64,000 bases of DNA from Nocardioides bruguierae (GTDB lineage: Bacteria > Actinomycetota > Actinomycetes > Propionibacteriales > Nocardioidaceae): contig NZ_JAMOIL010000016.1 in assembly GCF_023656415.1 (NCBI RefSeq), forward strand, positions 62,001 to 126,000, given 5' to 3'. Under the pieces are notes generated by a model. The model saw only the letters and a list, made by a program, of their open reading frames with translations, was not told the DNA's origin and made no database searches. Below, in pieces: positions 44,309 through 53,134 of the stretch. Positions within the stretch are counted from its first letter, which is position 1. Each line of letters starts with the position of its first letter. The translations under genes and the position numbers were made by a program.

Positions 44309-45706
44309 GTGACCCACTTCGATGTTCTGGTTCTTGGTGCCGGCCCCGGGGGCTACGTCGCTGCGATCCGCGCGGCTCAGCTCGGGAAGTCCGTCGCCGT
44401 GGTCGAGGAGAAGTACTGGGGCGGTGTCTGCCTCAACGTCGGCTGCATCCCCTCCAAGGCGCTGCTGAAGAACGCCGAGCTCTCCCACCTGCTGACGCAC
44501 GACAAGGCCAAGTACGGCATCGAGGGCGACGCCTCGATGTCCTTCGGTCCCACGCACGCCCGCTCGCGCAAGGTCAGCGAGGGCATCGTCAAGGGCGTCC
44601 ACTACCTCATGAAGAAGAACAAGATCACCGAGATCGACGGACGGGGCACCCTGACCGGCCCCACGTCGCTCGACGTGAAGGCCGCCGACGGCTCGGTGAC
44701 CTCCTACACCTGCACCGACCTGATCGTCGCCGCCGGTGCGCAGGTGCGGATGCTCCCGGGCATCGAGAAGTCCGCCAACGTGGTGACCTACGAGGAGCAG
44801 ATCCTCGACTCCGAGCTGCCCTCCTCGATCATCATCGGCGGCTCCGGCGCGATCGGCGTCGAGTTCGCCTACGTGATGAAGAACTTCGGCGTGGACGTCA
44901 CCATCGTCGAGTTCGCCGACCGGATGGTCCCGGCCGAGGACGCGGACGTGTCCAAGGAGCTGGCCAAGCACTACAAGAAGCTCGGCGTGAAGGTCCTGAC
45001 CTCCACCAAGTGCGAGAAGGTCGAGGACACCGGCTCCGGCGTCCGCGTGACCGTCAGCCCCGCCGCGGGCGGCGACTCGCAGGTGCTCGAGGCCGACAAG
45101 ATGCTCGCCGCGTTCGGCTTCGCGCCGCGCGTGGAGGGCTACGGCCTGGAGAGCACGGGCGTGGCCCTCACCGACCGCGGCGCCATCGCCATCGACGAGT
45201 ACGGCCGCACCAACGTCGAGCACGTCTACGCGATCGGTGACGTCACCGGCAAGATGATGCTCGCCCACGTGGCCGAGGCCATGGGCATCGTGGCTGCCGA
45301 GGTCATCGCCGGCGAGGAGACCATGCCGGTGGAGTTCGACTTCATCCCGCGCGCCACCTACTGCCAGCCGCAGATCGGCTCCTTCGGCTATTCCGAGCAG
45401 CAGGCCAAGGACAAGGGCTACGACGTCAAGACCGCCACCTTCCCGTTCTCCGCGAACGGCAAGGCCCAGGGCCTCGGCGAGGCCGTCGGCTTCGTCAAGA
45501 TCGTCGCCGACGCCGAGCACAACGAGATCCTCGGCGCCCACATGATCGGCCCCGACGTGACAGAGCAGCTCCCCGCGCTCACCCTGGCCCAGAAGTGGGA
45601 CCTCACCGCGGACGAGATCGCCCGCAACGTCTTCGCGCACCCGACCCTGTCGGAGGCCGTGAAGGAGGCCGTCCACGGCATCGCCGGTCACATGATCAAC
45701 CTGTGA
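44309..45706 (+). CDS. lpd: dihydrolipoamide dehydrogenase
   Basis: This 465-aa FAD/NAD disulfide reductase is the E3 component of the 2-oxoacid dehydrogenase complexes. The FAD motif is [10 protein letters not shown], and the redox disulfide Cys41/Cys46 lies in [16 protein letters not shown]. The NAD motif is [12 protein letters not shown], and the C-terminal [11 protein letters not shown] provides the catalytic His-Glu. The leaderless GTG is preceded by TAGGGT. A strong terminator follows it, so it is monocistronic. Its second-domain sequence resembles that of the actinobacterial Lpd rather than mycothione reductase. Confidence 0.95.
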   Translation: MTHFDVLVLGAGPGGYVAAIRAAQLGKSVAVVEEKYWGGVCLNVGCIPSKALLKNAELSHLLTHDKAKYGIEGDASMSFGPTHARSRKVSEGIVKGVHYLMKKNKITEIDGRGTLTGPTSLDVKAADGSVTSYTCTDLIVAAGAQVRMLPGIEKSANVVTYEEQILDSELPSSIIIGGSGAIGVEFAYVMKNFGVDVTIVEFADRMVPAEDADVSKELAKHYKKLGVKVLTSTKCEKVEDTGSGVRVTVSPAAGGDSQVLEADKMLAAFGFAPRVEGYGLESTGVALTDRGAIAIDEYGRTNVEHVYAIGDVTGKMMLAHVAEAMGIVAAEVIAGEETMPVEFDFIPRATYCQPQIGSFGYSEQQAKDKGYDVKTATFPFSANGKAQGLGEAVGFVKIVADAEHNEILGAHMIGPDVTEQLPALTLAQKWDLTADEIARNVFAHPTLSEAVKEAVHGIAGHMINL

Positions 45707-45725
45707 CCCGCTGACGTCGCCCGGC

Positions 45726-45755
45726 CCGGACGACGGGGCACGCCCCGTCGTCCGG
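45726..45755 (+). terminator. terminator after lpd
   Basis: 13-bp complementary arms (CCGGACGACGGGG / CCCCGTCGTCCGG) with loop CACG, 20 bp after the lpd stop. No U tract. Confidence 0.85.
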
Positions 45756-45851
45756 CCCGCGGCACGACAGCAGCACCTGCACCACCACCCGCACCACCCG
45801 CACCACCCCAGCCCGGCAGCACCCCGGCAGCAGCACAGCGAGGAGCCCCGC

Positions 45852-47243
45852 ATGAACCGGACCGGCGAGCGCGTCGTCATCGTCGGAGGCGGCCCCGGCG
45901 GCTACGAGGCCGCGCACGTGGCCGCGCAGCTCGGCGCCGAGGTCACCGTCGTGGACCGCGACGGCCTGGGCGGCTCCGCCGTCCTCACCGACTGCGTCCC
46001 CTCCAAGACCCTCATCGCGACCGCCGGCCTGATGACCGACGTCCGGGCCGCCCGTGAGCTCGGCATCACCTTCACCGGCGGCGACGGCACCCTCGCCGTC
46101 GACCTCGGCCGGGTCAACCGCCGGGTGCTCGACCTCGCCGCCGAGCAGTCCCGCGACATCGAGGCCCGCCTGCGCCGCGACGGCGTGCAGATCGTCGCCG
46201 GCACCGGTCGCCTCGACGGCCCCGGCCGCGTCGTGGCCACCGCCGCCGACGGCACCGAGACCGTGCACGAGGCCGACGCCGTCCTGGTCTCCACCGGCGC
46301 GCACCCGCGCACGCTGCCCAGCGCCCAGCCCGACGGGGAGCGCATCCTCACCTGGGAGCAGGTCTACGACCTCACCGAGCTGCCCGAGAAGCTCATCGTC
46401 GTCGGCTCCGGCGTCACCGGCGCCGAGTTCGCCAGCGCCTACCTGGCCCTCGGCGTGCCCGTCACCCTGGTCTCCTCGCGCGACCGGGTGCTGCCGGGCG
46501 AGGACGCGGACGCCTCCCGCGTCCTGGAGGAGGTCTCCCAGCGTCACGGCATGGAGGTCATGAGCAGGTCGCGCATGGCCTCGGTGACCCGGGACGGCGA
46601 CGTGGTGACCGTCGAGCTCACCGACGGCCGCACCGTGCAGGGCTCGCACTGCATCCTGGCGCTCGGCTCGATCCCCAACACCGCCGGGCTCGGCCTCGAG
46701 GAGGCCGGCGTGAGCCTCGACGACGGCGGCTTCGTGCAGGTCGACCGGGTCTCGCGCACCACCGCCCGCGGCGTCTACGCCGCCGGCGACTGCACCGGGG
46801 TGTTCATGCTCGCCTCGGTGGCGGCCATGCAGGGCCGCATCGCCATGTGGCACTTCCTCGGCGACGCCGTGCAGCCGCTGGACCTGAAGACGGTCTCCTC
46901 CAACGTCTTCACCGCGCCCGAGATCGCCACGGTCGGCTGGTCCCAGCAGGCGGTGGACGCCGGCGAGATCCAGGCCGAGACCGTGATGCTGCCGCTCTCG
47001 GGCAACCCGCGGGCCAAGATGCAGGGCGTGCACGACGGCTTCGTGAAGCTGTTCTGCCGCCCCGGCACCGGCATCGTGGTCGGCGGTGTCGTGGTCGGCC
47101 CGCGCGCCTCGGAGCTCATCCACCCCGTCTCCCTGGCGGTGGCGGAGTCCATGACCGCCGACCAGCTCGCGCAGGCGTTCACCGTCTACCCGTCGATGTC
47201 CGGCTCGGTGGCCGAGGCTGCCCGCCGCCTGCACCGGGTCTGA
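45852..47243 (+). CDS. NAD(P)H-quinone dehydrogenase, LpdA-like flavoprotein
   Basis: The product is 463 aa with the fold of disulfide reductases (VGGGPGGYEA, then VVGSGVTGAEFASAY). In the redox motif the first cysteine is replaced by Ala43 (GGSAVLTDCVPSK; only Cys48 remains), and the C-terminal HPTxSE is YPSMSG. It therefore cannot use a disulfide or the His-Glu pair. That is the pattern of mycobacterial LpdA (Rv3303c-type), a quinone/NAD(P)H dehydrogenase. GAGG lies about 10 nt before the ATG. A Thr/His-coding-like CACCACC array in the upstream leader may reflect repeats, not a coding sequence. Confidence 0.87.
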   Translation: MNRTGERVVIVGGGPGGYEAAHVAAQLGAEVTVVDRDGLGGSAVLTDCVPSKTLIATAGLMTDVRAARELGITFTGGDGTLAVDLGRVNRRVLDLAAEQSRDIEARLRRDGVQIVAGTGRLDGPGRVVATAADGTETVHEADAVLVSTGAHPRTLPSAQPDGERILTWEQVYDLTELPEKLIVVGSGVTGAEFASAYLALGVPVTLVSSRDRVLPGEDADASRVLEEVSQRHGMEVMSRSRMASVTRDGDVVTVELTDGRTVQGSHCILALGSIPNTAGLGLEEAGVSLDDGGFVQVDRVSRTTARGVYAAGDCTGVFMLASVAAMQGRIAMWHFLGDAVQPLDLKTVSSNVFTAPEIATVGWSQQAVDAGEIQAETVMLPLSGNPRAKMQGVHDGFVKLFCRPGTGIVVGGVVVGPRASELIHPVSLAVAESMTADQLAQAFTVYPSMSGSVAEAARRLHRV

Positions 47244-47259
47244 GCGCCGGGTCTGAGCG
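47234..47259. repeat. 13-bp direct repeat including the stop codon
   Basis: CCGGGTCTGAGCG occurs twice in immediate succession; the first copy contains the final Val codon and TGA stop of the quinone-dehydrogenase gene. Confidence 0.9.
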
Positions 47260-47263
47260 CTGG

Positions 47264-47282
47264 CCCCGGACAGGTCCCGGGG
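47264..47282. terminator. short hairpin between convergent genes
   Basis: CCCCGG and CCGGGG with a 7-nt loop, between the stop at 47243 and the leftward gene ending at 47297. The 6-bp G/C stem is weaker than others in the window. Confidence 0.4.
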
Positions 47283-47296
47283 ACGTTCCGCGCGGG

Positions 47297-47998
47297 TCAG
47301 CGCGAGCGCGTGCTGTTCGGCAGCTGCTGGATCGTCTGGTCCATGACCGCGTGGGTGCGGGTGTCGACGTCGACGGCGTCCAGCGCGCTCGCCCAACCGC
47401 TGCTCGTGCCCGCGGCGGGGGAGCCGGTGGCCACCTGGAACCACGGGACGTAGCCGGCGCCACCGACGTGCACGAGGCGGACGTCGGGCGCCAGGTCCTC
47501 GTCGAGGCGGTGGGCGTCGGCCAGGCAGACGTCCACCTCGCGCGGCGTGCCGCCCTCGGGCGCCCAGCTCACCGAGCGGCTCGCCGGGCCGTGGCGGGGG
47601 TCGAAGAAGCAGGAGCCGCGACGCGCCGGCAGCGGTTCACCGGCGGCGGCCGCCACGGCCGCGGCGTGCGCCCAGCGGGCGTCGTCGAGCAGGGCCGGCG
47701 CGGAGTCGAGCAGCACCACGTGCTCAGGCACGTGCGGGTCGACCGCCCCGTCGAGGGCGGCGACGGCGCGGTCGTAGCCCTCCAGCGCCCGGCGGGTCAG
47801 GTCGCCCCGCGCGCGGAGGTCGTCCTCGTGCTCGCCCTCGGCCCGCTCCAGCGGCGGCAGCGCGCCCAGCAGGGACGCGAGCGCCGTGACGTCCTCGGTC
47901 AGCAGCCGCCGGGTGAGACGGAAGGCTCCGGCGCGGCGCAGGGCCTCCTGCTCGCGAGCGCGACGGCGGGAGGGGAGCAGGCGGTCCAGCAGCGACAT
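47297..47998 (-). CDS. unknown protein, paralogue A of a tandem pair (CFF-HGPA motif)
   Basis: The product is 233 aa, cytoplasmic by sequence, with a very basic start (SRRRAREQEALRR), a helical first half and a conserved C-terminal half. That half reads SCFFDPRHGPASRSVSWAPE, then VDVCLADAHRL, then DVRLVHVGGAGYVPWFQ. The same blocks occur in the following gene. Cys, His and Cys are kept in both, so a metal or structural role is possible. The C-terminal block resembles a segment I remember from actinobacterial TPM-domain proteins. The ATG has GGAG 5 nt upstream. It converges on the quinone dehydrogenase gene. Function unknown. Confidence 0.65.
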   Translation of the reverse strand: MSLLDRLLPSRRRAREQEALRRAGAFRLTRRLLTEDVTALASLLGALPPLERAEGEHEDDLRARGDLTRRALEGYDRAVAALDGAVDPHVPEHVVLLDSAPALLDDARWAHAAAVAAAAGEPLPARRGSCFFDPRHGPASRSVSWAPEGGTPREVDVCLADAHRLDEDLAPDVRLVHVGGAGYVPWFQVATGSPAAGTSSGWASALDAVDVDTRTHAVMDQTIQQLPNSTRSR

Positions 47999-48039
47999 GC
48001 GGTCTCCGGGGTCGGGATGGCCCCACTGTGCCACACCGG

Positions 48040-48678
48040 TCAGGACCGCCCGGACGGCTCCTCGAGCGAGGAGGGCGCGGCGGGCGGCTCGGTGTCGAGC
48101 TGCTCGACCACCGGGGGAGCACAGCCGTCGGCCGTCGTCCGCGGGAGCTGGTACCACGGGACCCAGCCCTCGCCGGTGTGCACCAGCCGCAGGTCGGGCT
48201 CGGTGCCCTGGGAGATGCGCGTGGCGTCGGCGGCGCAGGTGCTCACCTCGTGGCAGGCGCCGCCGGGCGGGGCCCAGCGCACCGTGGTGGAGGCAGGCCC
48301 GTGCTGGGCGTTGAAGAAGCAGGGGGCGTGGTCCTCGGGGCGCCGGCGGCCGGCGGCCTCGGCCCGCGCGGCGGCCAGCGCCCAGCGCGCCTCGTCCAGG
48401 AGGTGGCCGGCGCGCTCGAGGGCCTCGCGGTGCTCGGGGTCGTGGTGGTCGGTGGCGCCGTGCACCAGGGCGGCGGCCAGGGCGTGGTCGCTCACCGCCT
48501 GGCCGTGCAGGTCCCGGCAGGCGCCGCGCATCCGCTCGGGCGCGTCCTGCAGCTGACGCTCGAGGACGCAGAGGTCCTCGTGGTACGCGCGTCGGGTCAC
48601 ACGGAACGCCTCTGCCACGCGCGCACCCTTGCGCGCGCGGCCCCAGCCCCGGGGGAGGAGCTTGCTCACTGCGGACAT
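48040..48678 (-). CDS. unknown protein, paralogue B of a tandem pair (CFF-HGPA motif)
   Basis: The product is 212 aa. A basic N-terminus with RGWGRARKGARVAEAFRVTRR, then a helical segment with three histidines in a row-like cluster (GATDHHDPEHRE), then the conserved block: PCFFNAQHGPASTTVRWAPP, VSTCAADATRI, DLRLVHTGEGWVPWYQ. It matches paralogue A in order and spacing, though only about one third of residues agree by eye. It lies 41 bp upstream of paralogue A on the same strand, so the two are probably one operon. No known family was recognised. Confidence 0.63.
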   Translation of the reverse strand: MSAVSKLLPRGWGRARKGARVAEAFRVTRRAYHEDLCVLERQLQDAPERMRGACRDLHGQAVSDHALAAALVHGATDHHDPEHREALERAGHLLDEARWALAAARAEAAGRRRPEDHAPCFFNAQHGPASTTVRWAPPGGACHEVSTCAADATRISQGTEPDLRLVHTGEGWVPWYQLPRTTADGCAPPVVEQLDTEPPAAPSSLEEPSGRS

Positions 48679-49003
48679 GTCTCCAGCCTCTCCCACGGGC
48701 CCCCGTCGAAACCAGTTGGCGCGTCGTCCACAAGACGTGAGGACGCGTGAAGATCCGGTGACGACCCGTGCAGCTATCCGATCGGCGGACGTCGGCGTCC
48801 GATGAGCGATCAGTGCACGATCCGGGGGACACCCGGAGAGCGTCGGAGCGGGATGCCCGGCGCCTCGGGAGGGCGCGTGAGAGCCGTGGCCAGGGTGAAG
48901 GATGTGACGTCCGGGGTGCAGGGGTTGGCCGGAGCAGGCATCCTCGTGTCTCATCGACCTGTCGGGCTCGCCCCCACGAGCACCCGCCGATCTGTGGAGA
49001 ACC
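48679..49003. other. 325-bp gene-free stretch between paralogue B and SpoIID genes
   Basis: It must hold divergent promoters. I see GATCCGGTGACG and GTGCACGATCCGGGGGA segments but no clear -35/-10 pair, palindrome or riboswitch core. GTGGAGAACC directly precedes the ATG at 49004. Confidence 0.4.
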
Positions 49004-50329
49004 ATGTCTCGGAAGTCCCCCCGCCCCGTCCGCACCAGGCTCAACTCACGCCCGGGCTCACGACCGGCCCCGCGACCCGGTGCCCCGCGGCTGCGCGCCG
49101 CCGCTGCCGGCCTCGCCGCCTGCCTGGTCGTCGGCCTCGCCCCCGGCTCGCTCCCGGCGGCGTCGGCCGCCGACCCCGGCTCCGGCACGAGCGCCGAAGG
49201 CGTCCCGGCCGGCGTCGCCGCCGGCCGCGGTGACGGCCGCGCCACCGTGAAGCTGCGCCTCCAGGGGCGCGGCTACGGGCACGGGCGTGGCCTGTCCCAG
49301 TGGGGCGCCCAGGGCGCCGCCGTGCAGGGCGAGTCGTGGCGCTCGATCGTCCGCTTCTACTACCCGCGCACCAAGCTGGGCAGCATCGGCGGCAAGGTCT
49401 CGGTGTGGATCAGCGGCGACTCCGACCGCAACACCGTCGTCCGCACCGTCCGCGGCCTCACCGCCCGCTCGCTGAGCAGCGGCCGCACCATCGCGCTCAC
49501 CGGCAAGCGGCCGAACGCCGTCGCCTGGCGCCTGCGCTGGGCCAAGGGTGGCAGCACCGAGGTGGCCTACCGCCTGCGCGGCGGGCAGTGGACCCGGCTC
49601 CGGCTGCTCCCCGGCGAGGTCGAGCTGAGCGCCAGGAAGCCGATCCCGCTGGTCACGCCCGGCGGCACGACCCGGTACCGGGGCACCCTGCGCAGCACCG
49701 CCGAGAACGAGGGCGGACGCCGACGCGTCACCGTGAACGTCCTCCCGCTGGAGAAGTACCTGCGCGGCGTCGTGCCGTCCGAGGTCTACACCTCGTGGGA
49801 CGCGGACGCGATCCGCGCCCAGGCCGTCGCCGCCCGCACCTACGCCGCCTTCGAGCGGTCCGAGCCCCTCTCGCGGGCCTACCAGATCTGCGACACCACG
49901 CAGTGCCAGGTCTACGGGGGCGCCGACGCCGAGCACCCGGCCACCGACGCCGCCATCAAGGCCACCGGCAAGGTGGCCGTCGTCCGCGGTGGTGAGCCCA
50001 TCTTCGCCCAGTTCAGCGCGAGCAACGGGGGCTGGACCCAGGGCAGCAGCCTGCCCTACCAGGTGGACCAGCGGGACCCGTGGGACCGCTGGTCCGGCAA
50101 CCCGTACAACTCCTGGGAGGTCAGCTTCACCGGCCCCGAGCTGCGCTCGGCGTTCCCGGGGATCGGCGCCATCAAGCGGGTCAAGATCCTCGCGCGCGAC
50201 GGCAACGGCGCCTGGGGCGGGCGGGTCACGTCCGTCCGGGTCGTCGGGGGCACCGGCTCGCGCACCATGACCGGCGACGACTTCCGCTACCTCCTCGGCA
50301 TGCGCTCCACCTGGTTCCGGAAGATCTGA
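49004..50329 (+). CDS. SpoIID/LytB-domain secreted protein, copy 1
   Basis: The product is 441 aa. A long twin-basic N-region (RKSPRPVRTRLNSR) and a hydrophobic core ending SLPAASA give an export signal. A short GHGRGLSQWGAQGAA block follows (a Gly/His-rich fold seen in the SpoIID/LytB family), and the SpoIID domain (about 240-420) has EKYLRGVVPSEVYTSW, AQAVAARTYA, CDTTQCQVYGG and FSASNGGWT. SpoIID-domain proteins act on denuded glycan or help place amidases in the cell wall; in actinomycetes they are exported wall enzymes. GGAG precedes the ATG. The second copy follows after 7 bp. Confidence 0.87.
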   Translation: MSRKSPRPVRTRLNSRPGSRPAPRPGAPRLRAAAAGLAACLVVGLAPGSLPAASAADPGSGTSAEGVPAGVAAGRGDGRATVKLRLQGRGYGHGRGLSQWGAQGAAVQGESWRSIVRFYYPRTKLGSIGGKVSVWISGDSDRNTVVRTVRGLTARSLSSGRTIALTGKRPNAVAWRLRWAKGGSTEVAYRLRGGQWTRLRLLPGEVELSARKPIPLVTPGGTTRYRGTLRSTAENEGGRRRVTVNVLPLEKYLRGVVPSEVYTSWDADAIRAQAVAARTYAAFERSEPLSRAYQICDTTQCQVYGGADAEHPATDAAIKATGKVAVVRGGEPIFAQFSASNGGWTQGSSLPYQVDQRDPWDRWSGNPYNSWEVSFTGPELRSAFPGIGAIKRVKILARDGNGAWGGRVTSVRVVGGTGSRTMTGDDFRYLLGMRSTWFRKI

Positions 50330-50336
50330 GGCACCC

Positions 50337-51593
50337 GTGACGTCGCGTGCTGCTCGACCCGTCGGGCGGGGCCTCTGGCCGACCGCGCTGCTGGCGCTCC
50401 TGCTGGGTCTGGCGGTGCTCCCGGCCGCCCCCGCCGGCGCCGCCACCGGTCGCGGCTCGTGGGACGTGAGCGGAACGACGACGCTGCGCCTGGTCGGCCA
50501 CGGCTTCGGGCACGGCCACGGGCTCTCGCAGTACGGCGCCGAGGGGGCGGCCCGCGCCGGCCTCACCGCCGCCGAGATCATCGCCTTCTACTACCCGGGC
50601 ACCGACGTCGGGAGGGCTCGCGGGCGCCTCCGCGTCCTGCTCACCGCCGACGCCGACGACCGGCTGGTGGTGCTGCCCACGCCGCGGCTCGCGGCCCGCG
50701 ACCTGACCACCGGTGAGCGCACCCCGTTGCTGGCCCTCGGCGCCGGGCTGGGCAGCGAGGGGCAGGACGCCGACCGGTACCGCCTGCGGCCGCTGCGCAA
50801 CGGCGGCACCGAGGTCGCGGCGCACGTGCACCGCGAGGGCTGGACCCGCCTGCTCACCACCACCGGGGACGCCCAGGTCGGTGCCGGGCGCCTGCCCGTC
50901 ACGCTGGTCGCCGGCGGCGCCGAGCGCGCCTACCGCGGCGTCCTGCGCTCGGCCACCGTGACGCCGGGGGAGCGCACCCGGGACACCGTCAACGTGGTCA
51001 CCCTCGAGGACTACCTGCGCGGCGTGGTGCCGCGCGAGGTCCCGGCCTCGTGGACCCCGGCGGCGGTGCAGGCCCAGGCGATCGCCGCGCGCACCTACGC
51101 CGCCTACGAGCGGGACCATCCCCGCGCGAGCCACTACGACCTGTGCGACACCACGTCCTGCCAGGTCTACGGCGGAGTCACCGACGAGCACCCCGCCTCC
51201 GACGCGGCGGTCGAGGCGACCGCCGGCACCGTCGTCGAGGCCGACGGCGCCCCGGCCTTCACCCAGTTCTCCGCCAGCTCCGGCGGGTGGACGTCGGCCG
51301 GGTCGGCGCCCTACCTCGTGGCCCAGGAGGACCCCTGGGACGACTGGTCGGGCAACACCGTGCACGAGTGGTCCACCGACGTCACCGTCGCGCGCCTGGA
51401 GGCACTGTGGCCGGTGGTCGGCGACCTCCAGCAGGTGCGGGTCCTCGACCGGGACGGCAACGGGCAGTGGAAGGGCCGGGTCCGCAGCCTCCGGCTCGTG
51501 GGCGACGCCGGCGCGGTGACGATGAGCGGAGACGCGTTCCGCAGCGCCCTGGGCCTGCGGTCGACCTGGTTCACCTTCCGGCTCCGCGGCTGA
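50337..51593 (+). CDS. SpoIID/LytB-domain secreted protein, copy 2
   Basis: The product is 418 aa from GTG with a signal peptide (LLALLLGLAVLPAAPAGAA). It has GHGFGHGHGLSQYGAEGA, EDYLRGVVPREVPASW, AQAIAARTYAAYE, CDTTSCQVYGG, FSASSGGWTS and a C-terminal LRSTWF, closely parallel to copy 1. It is 7 bp downstream, so expressed with copy 1. The two differ mostly in the segment between the N-terminal block and the SpoIID core. The GHGHG pattern is more His-rich here. A tandem duplication with slow divergence is the simplest explanation. Confidence 0.86.
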   Translation: MTSRAARPVGRGLWPTALLALLLGLAVLPAAPAGAATGRGSWDVSGTTTLRLVGHGFGHGHGLSQYGAEGAARAGLTAAEIIAFYYPGTDVGRARGRLRVLLTADADDRLVVLPTPRLAARDLTTGERTPLLALGAGLGSEGQDADRYRLRPLRNGGTEVAAHVHREGWTRLLTTTGDAQVGAGRLPVTLVAGGAERAYRGVLRSATVTPGERTRDTVNVVTLEDYLRGVVPREVPASWTPAAVQAQAIAARTYAAYERDHPRASHYDLCDTTSCQVYGGVTDEHPASDAAVEATAGTVVEADGAPAFTQFSASSGGWTSAGSAPYLVAQEDPWDDWSGNTVHEWSTDVTVARLEALWPVVGDLQQVRVLDRDGNGQWKGRVRSLRLVGDAGAVTMSGDAFRSALGLRSTWFTFRLRG

Positions 51594-51641
51594 GGAGGAA
51601 CGGCACCTGCCCCGTGCGGGGCCTGGTGCCAGGCTGGGGGC

Positions 51642-51863
51642 ATGGCCGACGACCTCTTCGAGCTCGAGCAGACCCAGCGGATGACCCGGGAGGAGGCGGC
51701 CGCGCGGCTGCGCGAGCTGGCCGACTCGCTGGAGCGGCACAACTCGGTGCGCGTGACCCGAGCCGGGGTCACCGTCACCGTGGCCGTGCCCGACGTCGTC
51801 GACGTCTGCTTCGAGGTCGAGGCCGGGGACGGTGGGGAGATCGAGGTCGAGATCTCCTGGTAG
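51642..51863 (+). CDS. amphi-Trp domain small protein
   Basis: The 73-aa protein begins MADDLFELEQTQRMTREEAA and ends GGEIEVEISW, the amphi-Trp plan (short helix, strands, terminal Trp) found in many archaea and actinobacteria. It is acidic and cytoplasmic; role unknown, sometimes linked to stress or metal homeostasis. It follows the SpoIID pair by 48 bp. GCCAGGCTGGGGGC before the ATG has no good Shine-Dalgarno sequence. The stop TAG touches a 15-bp repeat array. Confidence 0.7.
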   Translation: MADDLFELEQTQRMTREEAAARLRELADSLERHNSVRVTRAGVTVTVAVPDVVDVCFEVEAGDGGEIEVEISW

Positions 51864-51907
51864 GTCCGGCCTGGCCTGGTCCGGCCTGGCCTGGTCAGGC
51901 CCGGCCT
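51863..51907. repeat. 15-bp tandem repeat x3 after the amphi-Trp gene
   Basis: GGTCCGGCCTGGCCT twice exactly and GGTCAGGCCCGGCCT once, beginning at the last base of the TAG stop and reaching to 2 bp before the BenE gene's stop. It fills the space between the convergent genes. Confidence 0.9.
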
Positions 51908-51909
51908 GG

Positions 51910-53109
51910 TCAGGTCGACGGCCGCCCGGCGCGCAGCACGGCGCGGACCACGAGCCCGGCCACGAGCGCCCAGAAACCGGCCCCGATGCCGCCGACCACG
52001 ACGCCGGAGGCCGCCACCACCAGGCACACCGCGGCCGGCAGGTGGTCCTCGTGCGCCGCCAGCGCCCCGGTGAGGGACGAGGCCAGCGTGCCGAGGAGCG
52101 CCAGCCCGGCCGCGGCCTGCACCACCCCGTCCGGCGCGGCGGCCACGAGGGTGGTCAGTGCCGAGCAGCCGACGGCCAGCACGGCGTAGGTGACGCCGGC
52201 CGCCACGGGGGCCACCCAGCGGCGCTCCCGGTCCTCCCCGGCCTCGGGGCCCGCCGACATGGCGGCGGTGATGGCGGCCAGGTTCACCGCGTGCCCGCCG
52301 AACGGGGCGGCCAGGACGGTGCCGAGGCCGGTGACGCCGAGCGACTCCCTCCACGGGACGCGGTAGCCGAGCCCGTTCATCACGGCCACGCCCGGCACGT
52401 TCTGGCTGGCCATCGTCACCACGTACAGCGGCAGGGCGACGCCGACGAGCGCCGGGACGGACCAGGCGGGCAGGGTGAGCGCGAGGGTGGGGGCCAGGTC
52501 CGCCGCGTGGACGCCCTCGCCCGCGACCACCACCACGGCGAACGCGACGGCCAGGGCGGCGGGCACCGCCCACCGGGGCGTGAGGCGGACCAGGACCAGC
52601 CAGGTGAGCACCACCGGGCCGACCAGCAGCGGTGAGGTCACCAGCGCGGTGGCGGGCTCGATGCACAGCGGGAGCAGCACCCCGGCCAGCATCGCCCGGG
52701 CCAGGCTGGGCGGGATGCGGGCCACCAGGTCGCCCAGGGCCGGCACCAGGGCGGTCAGCAGCACGAGGAGCCCGGTGACGACGAAGGCGCCGACCGCGGC
52801 CGGCCAGCCCCCGGCGATCGCGCCGGTGGACGCCAGCAGCGCCGCGCCGGGGGTGGACCACGCCAGGGAGACGGGGACGCGGTGCCGCCCGGAGAGCCAG
52901 AACATGCCGAGCGCCTGGGCGACGCAGAGCGCGGCCACGCCGCTCGAGGCCTGCGCCGGGGTGGCGCCCACCGCGGTGAGACCGGCGAGCACCACGACGA
53001 AGGAGCTGGAGAAGCCGACGACCGCCGCGACCACGCCGGCGGTCACCGGGGCGGTGAGCCCGGAGCCGGGCCGACCCGCCTGCGGCGGTGCGGTGGTGTT
53101 GCTCGCCAT
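51910..53109 (-). CDS. benE: BenE-family benzoate/H+ symporter
   Basis: This 399-aa membrane protein has about eleven or twelve hydrophobic segments. TPGAALLASTGAIAGGWPAAVGAFVVTG-type sequence (about 84-111), VTMASQNVPGV and APFGGHAVNLAAITAAM are characteristic of BenE. Such carriers bring benzoate or related aromatic acids in with protons. AGGAG 8 nt before the ATG. Divergent from an XRE-cupin regulator, with twin palindromes between them. No benzoate-degradation gene is in the window. Confidence 0.88.
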   Translation of the reverse strand: MASNTTAPPQAGRPGSGLTAPVTAGVVAAVVGFSSSFVVVLAGLTAVGATPAQASSGVAALCVAQALGMFWLSGRHRVPVSLAWSTPGAALLASTGAIAGGWPAAVGAFVVTGLLVLLTALVPALGDLVARIPPSLARAMLAGVLLPLCIEPATALVTSPLLVGPVVLTWLVLVRLTPRWAVPAALAVAFAVVVVAGEGVHAADLAPTLALTLPAWSVPALVGVALPLYVVTMASQNVPGVAVMNGLGYRVPWRESLGVTGLGTVLAAPFGGHAVNLAAITAAMSAGPEAGEDRERRWVAPVAAGVTYAVLAVGCSALTTLVAAAPDGVVQAAAGLALLGTLASSLTGALAAHEDHLPAAVCLVVAASGVVVGGIGAGFWALVAGLVVRAVLRAGRPST

Positions 53110-53134
53110 GGCTGCGCTCCTGGAGGATAGGGTG

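Noticed and set aside
45707..45851. A small His/Thr-rich gene suggested by CACCACC repeats before the quinone dehydrogenase
   Set aside because: No start with a ribosome-binding site, and the stretch is only a short repeat within a leader following a terminator.
48679..49003. A possible cyclic-di-AMP (ydaO-type) riboswitch before the SpoIID genes
   Set aside because: Cell-wall genes in actinomycetes often carry one and a CCGGGGGA stretch is present, but the second conserved core (GGGTGAATCC-like with its pairing stem and the closing AGCTAACC-like segment) could not be found.
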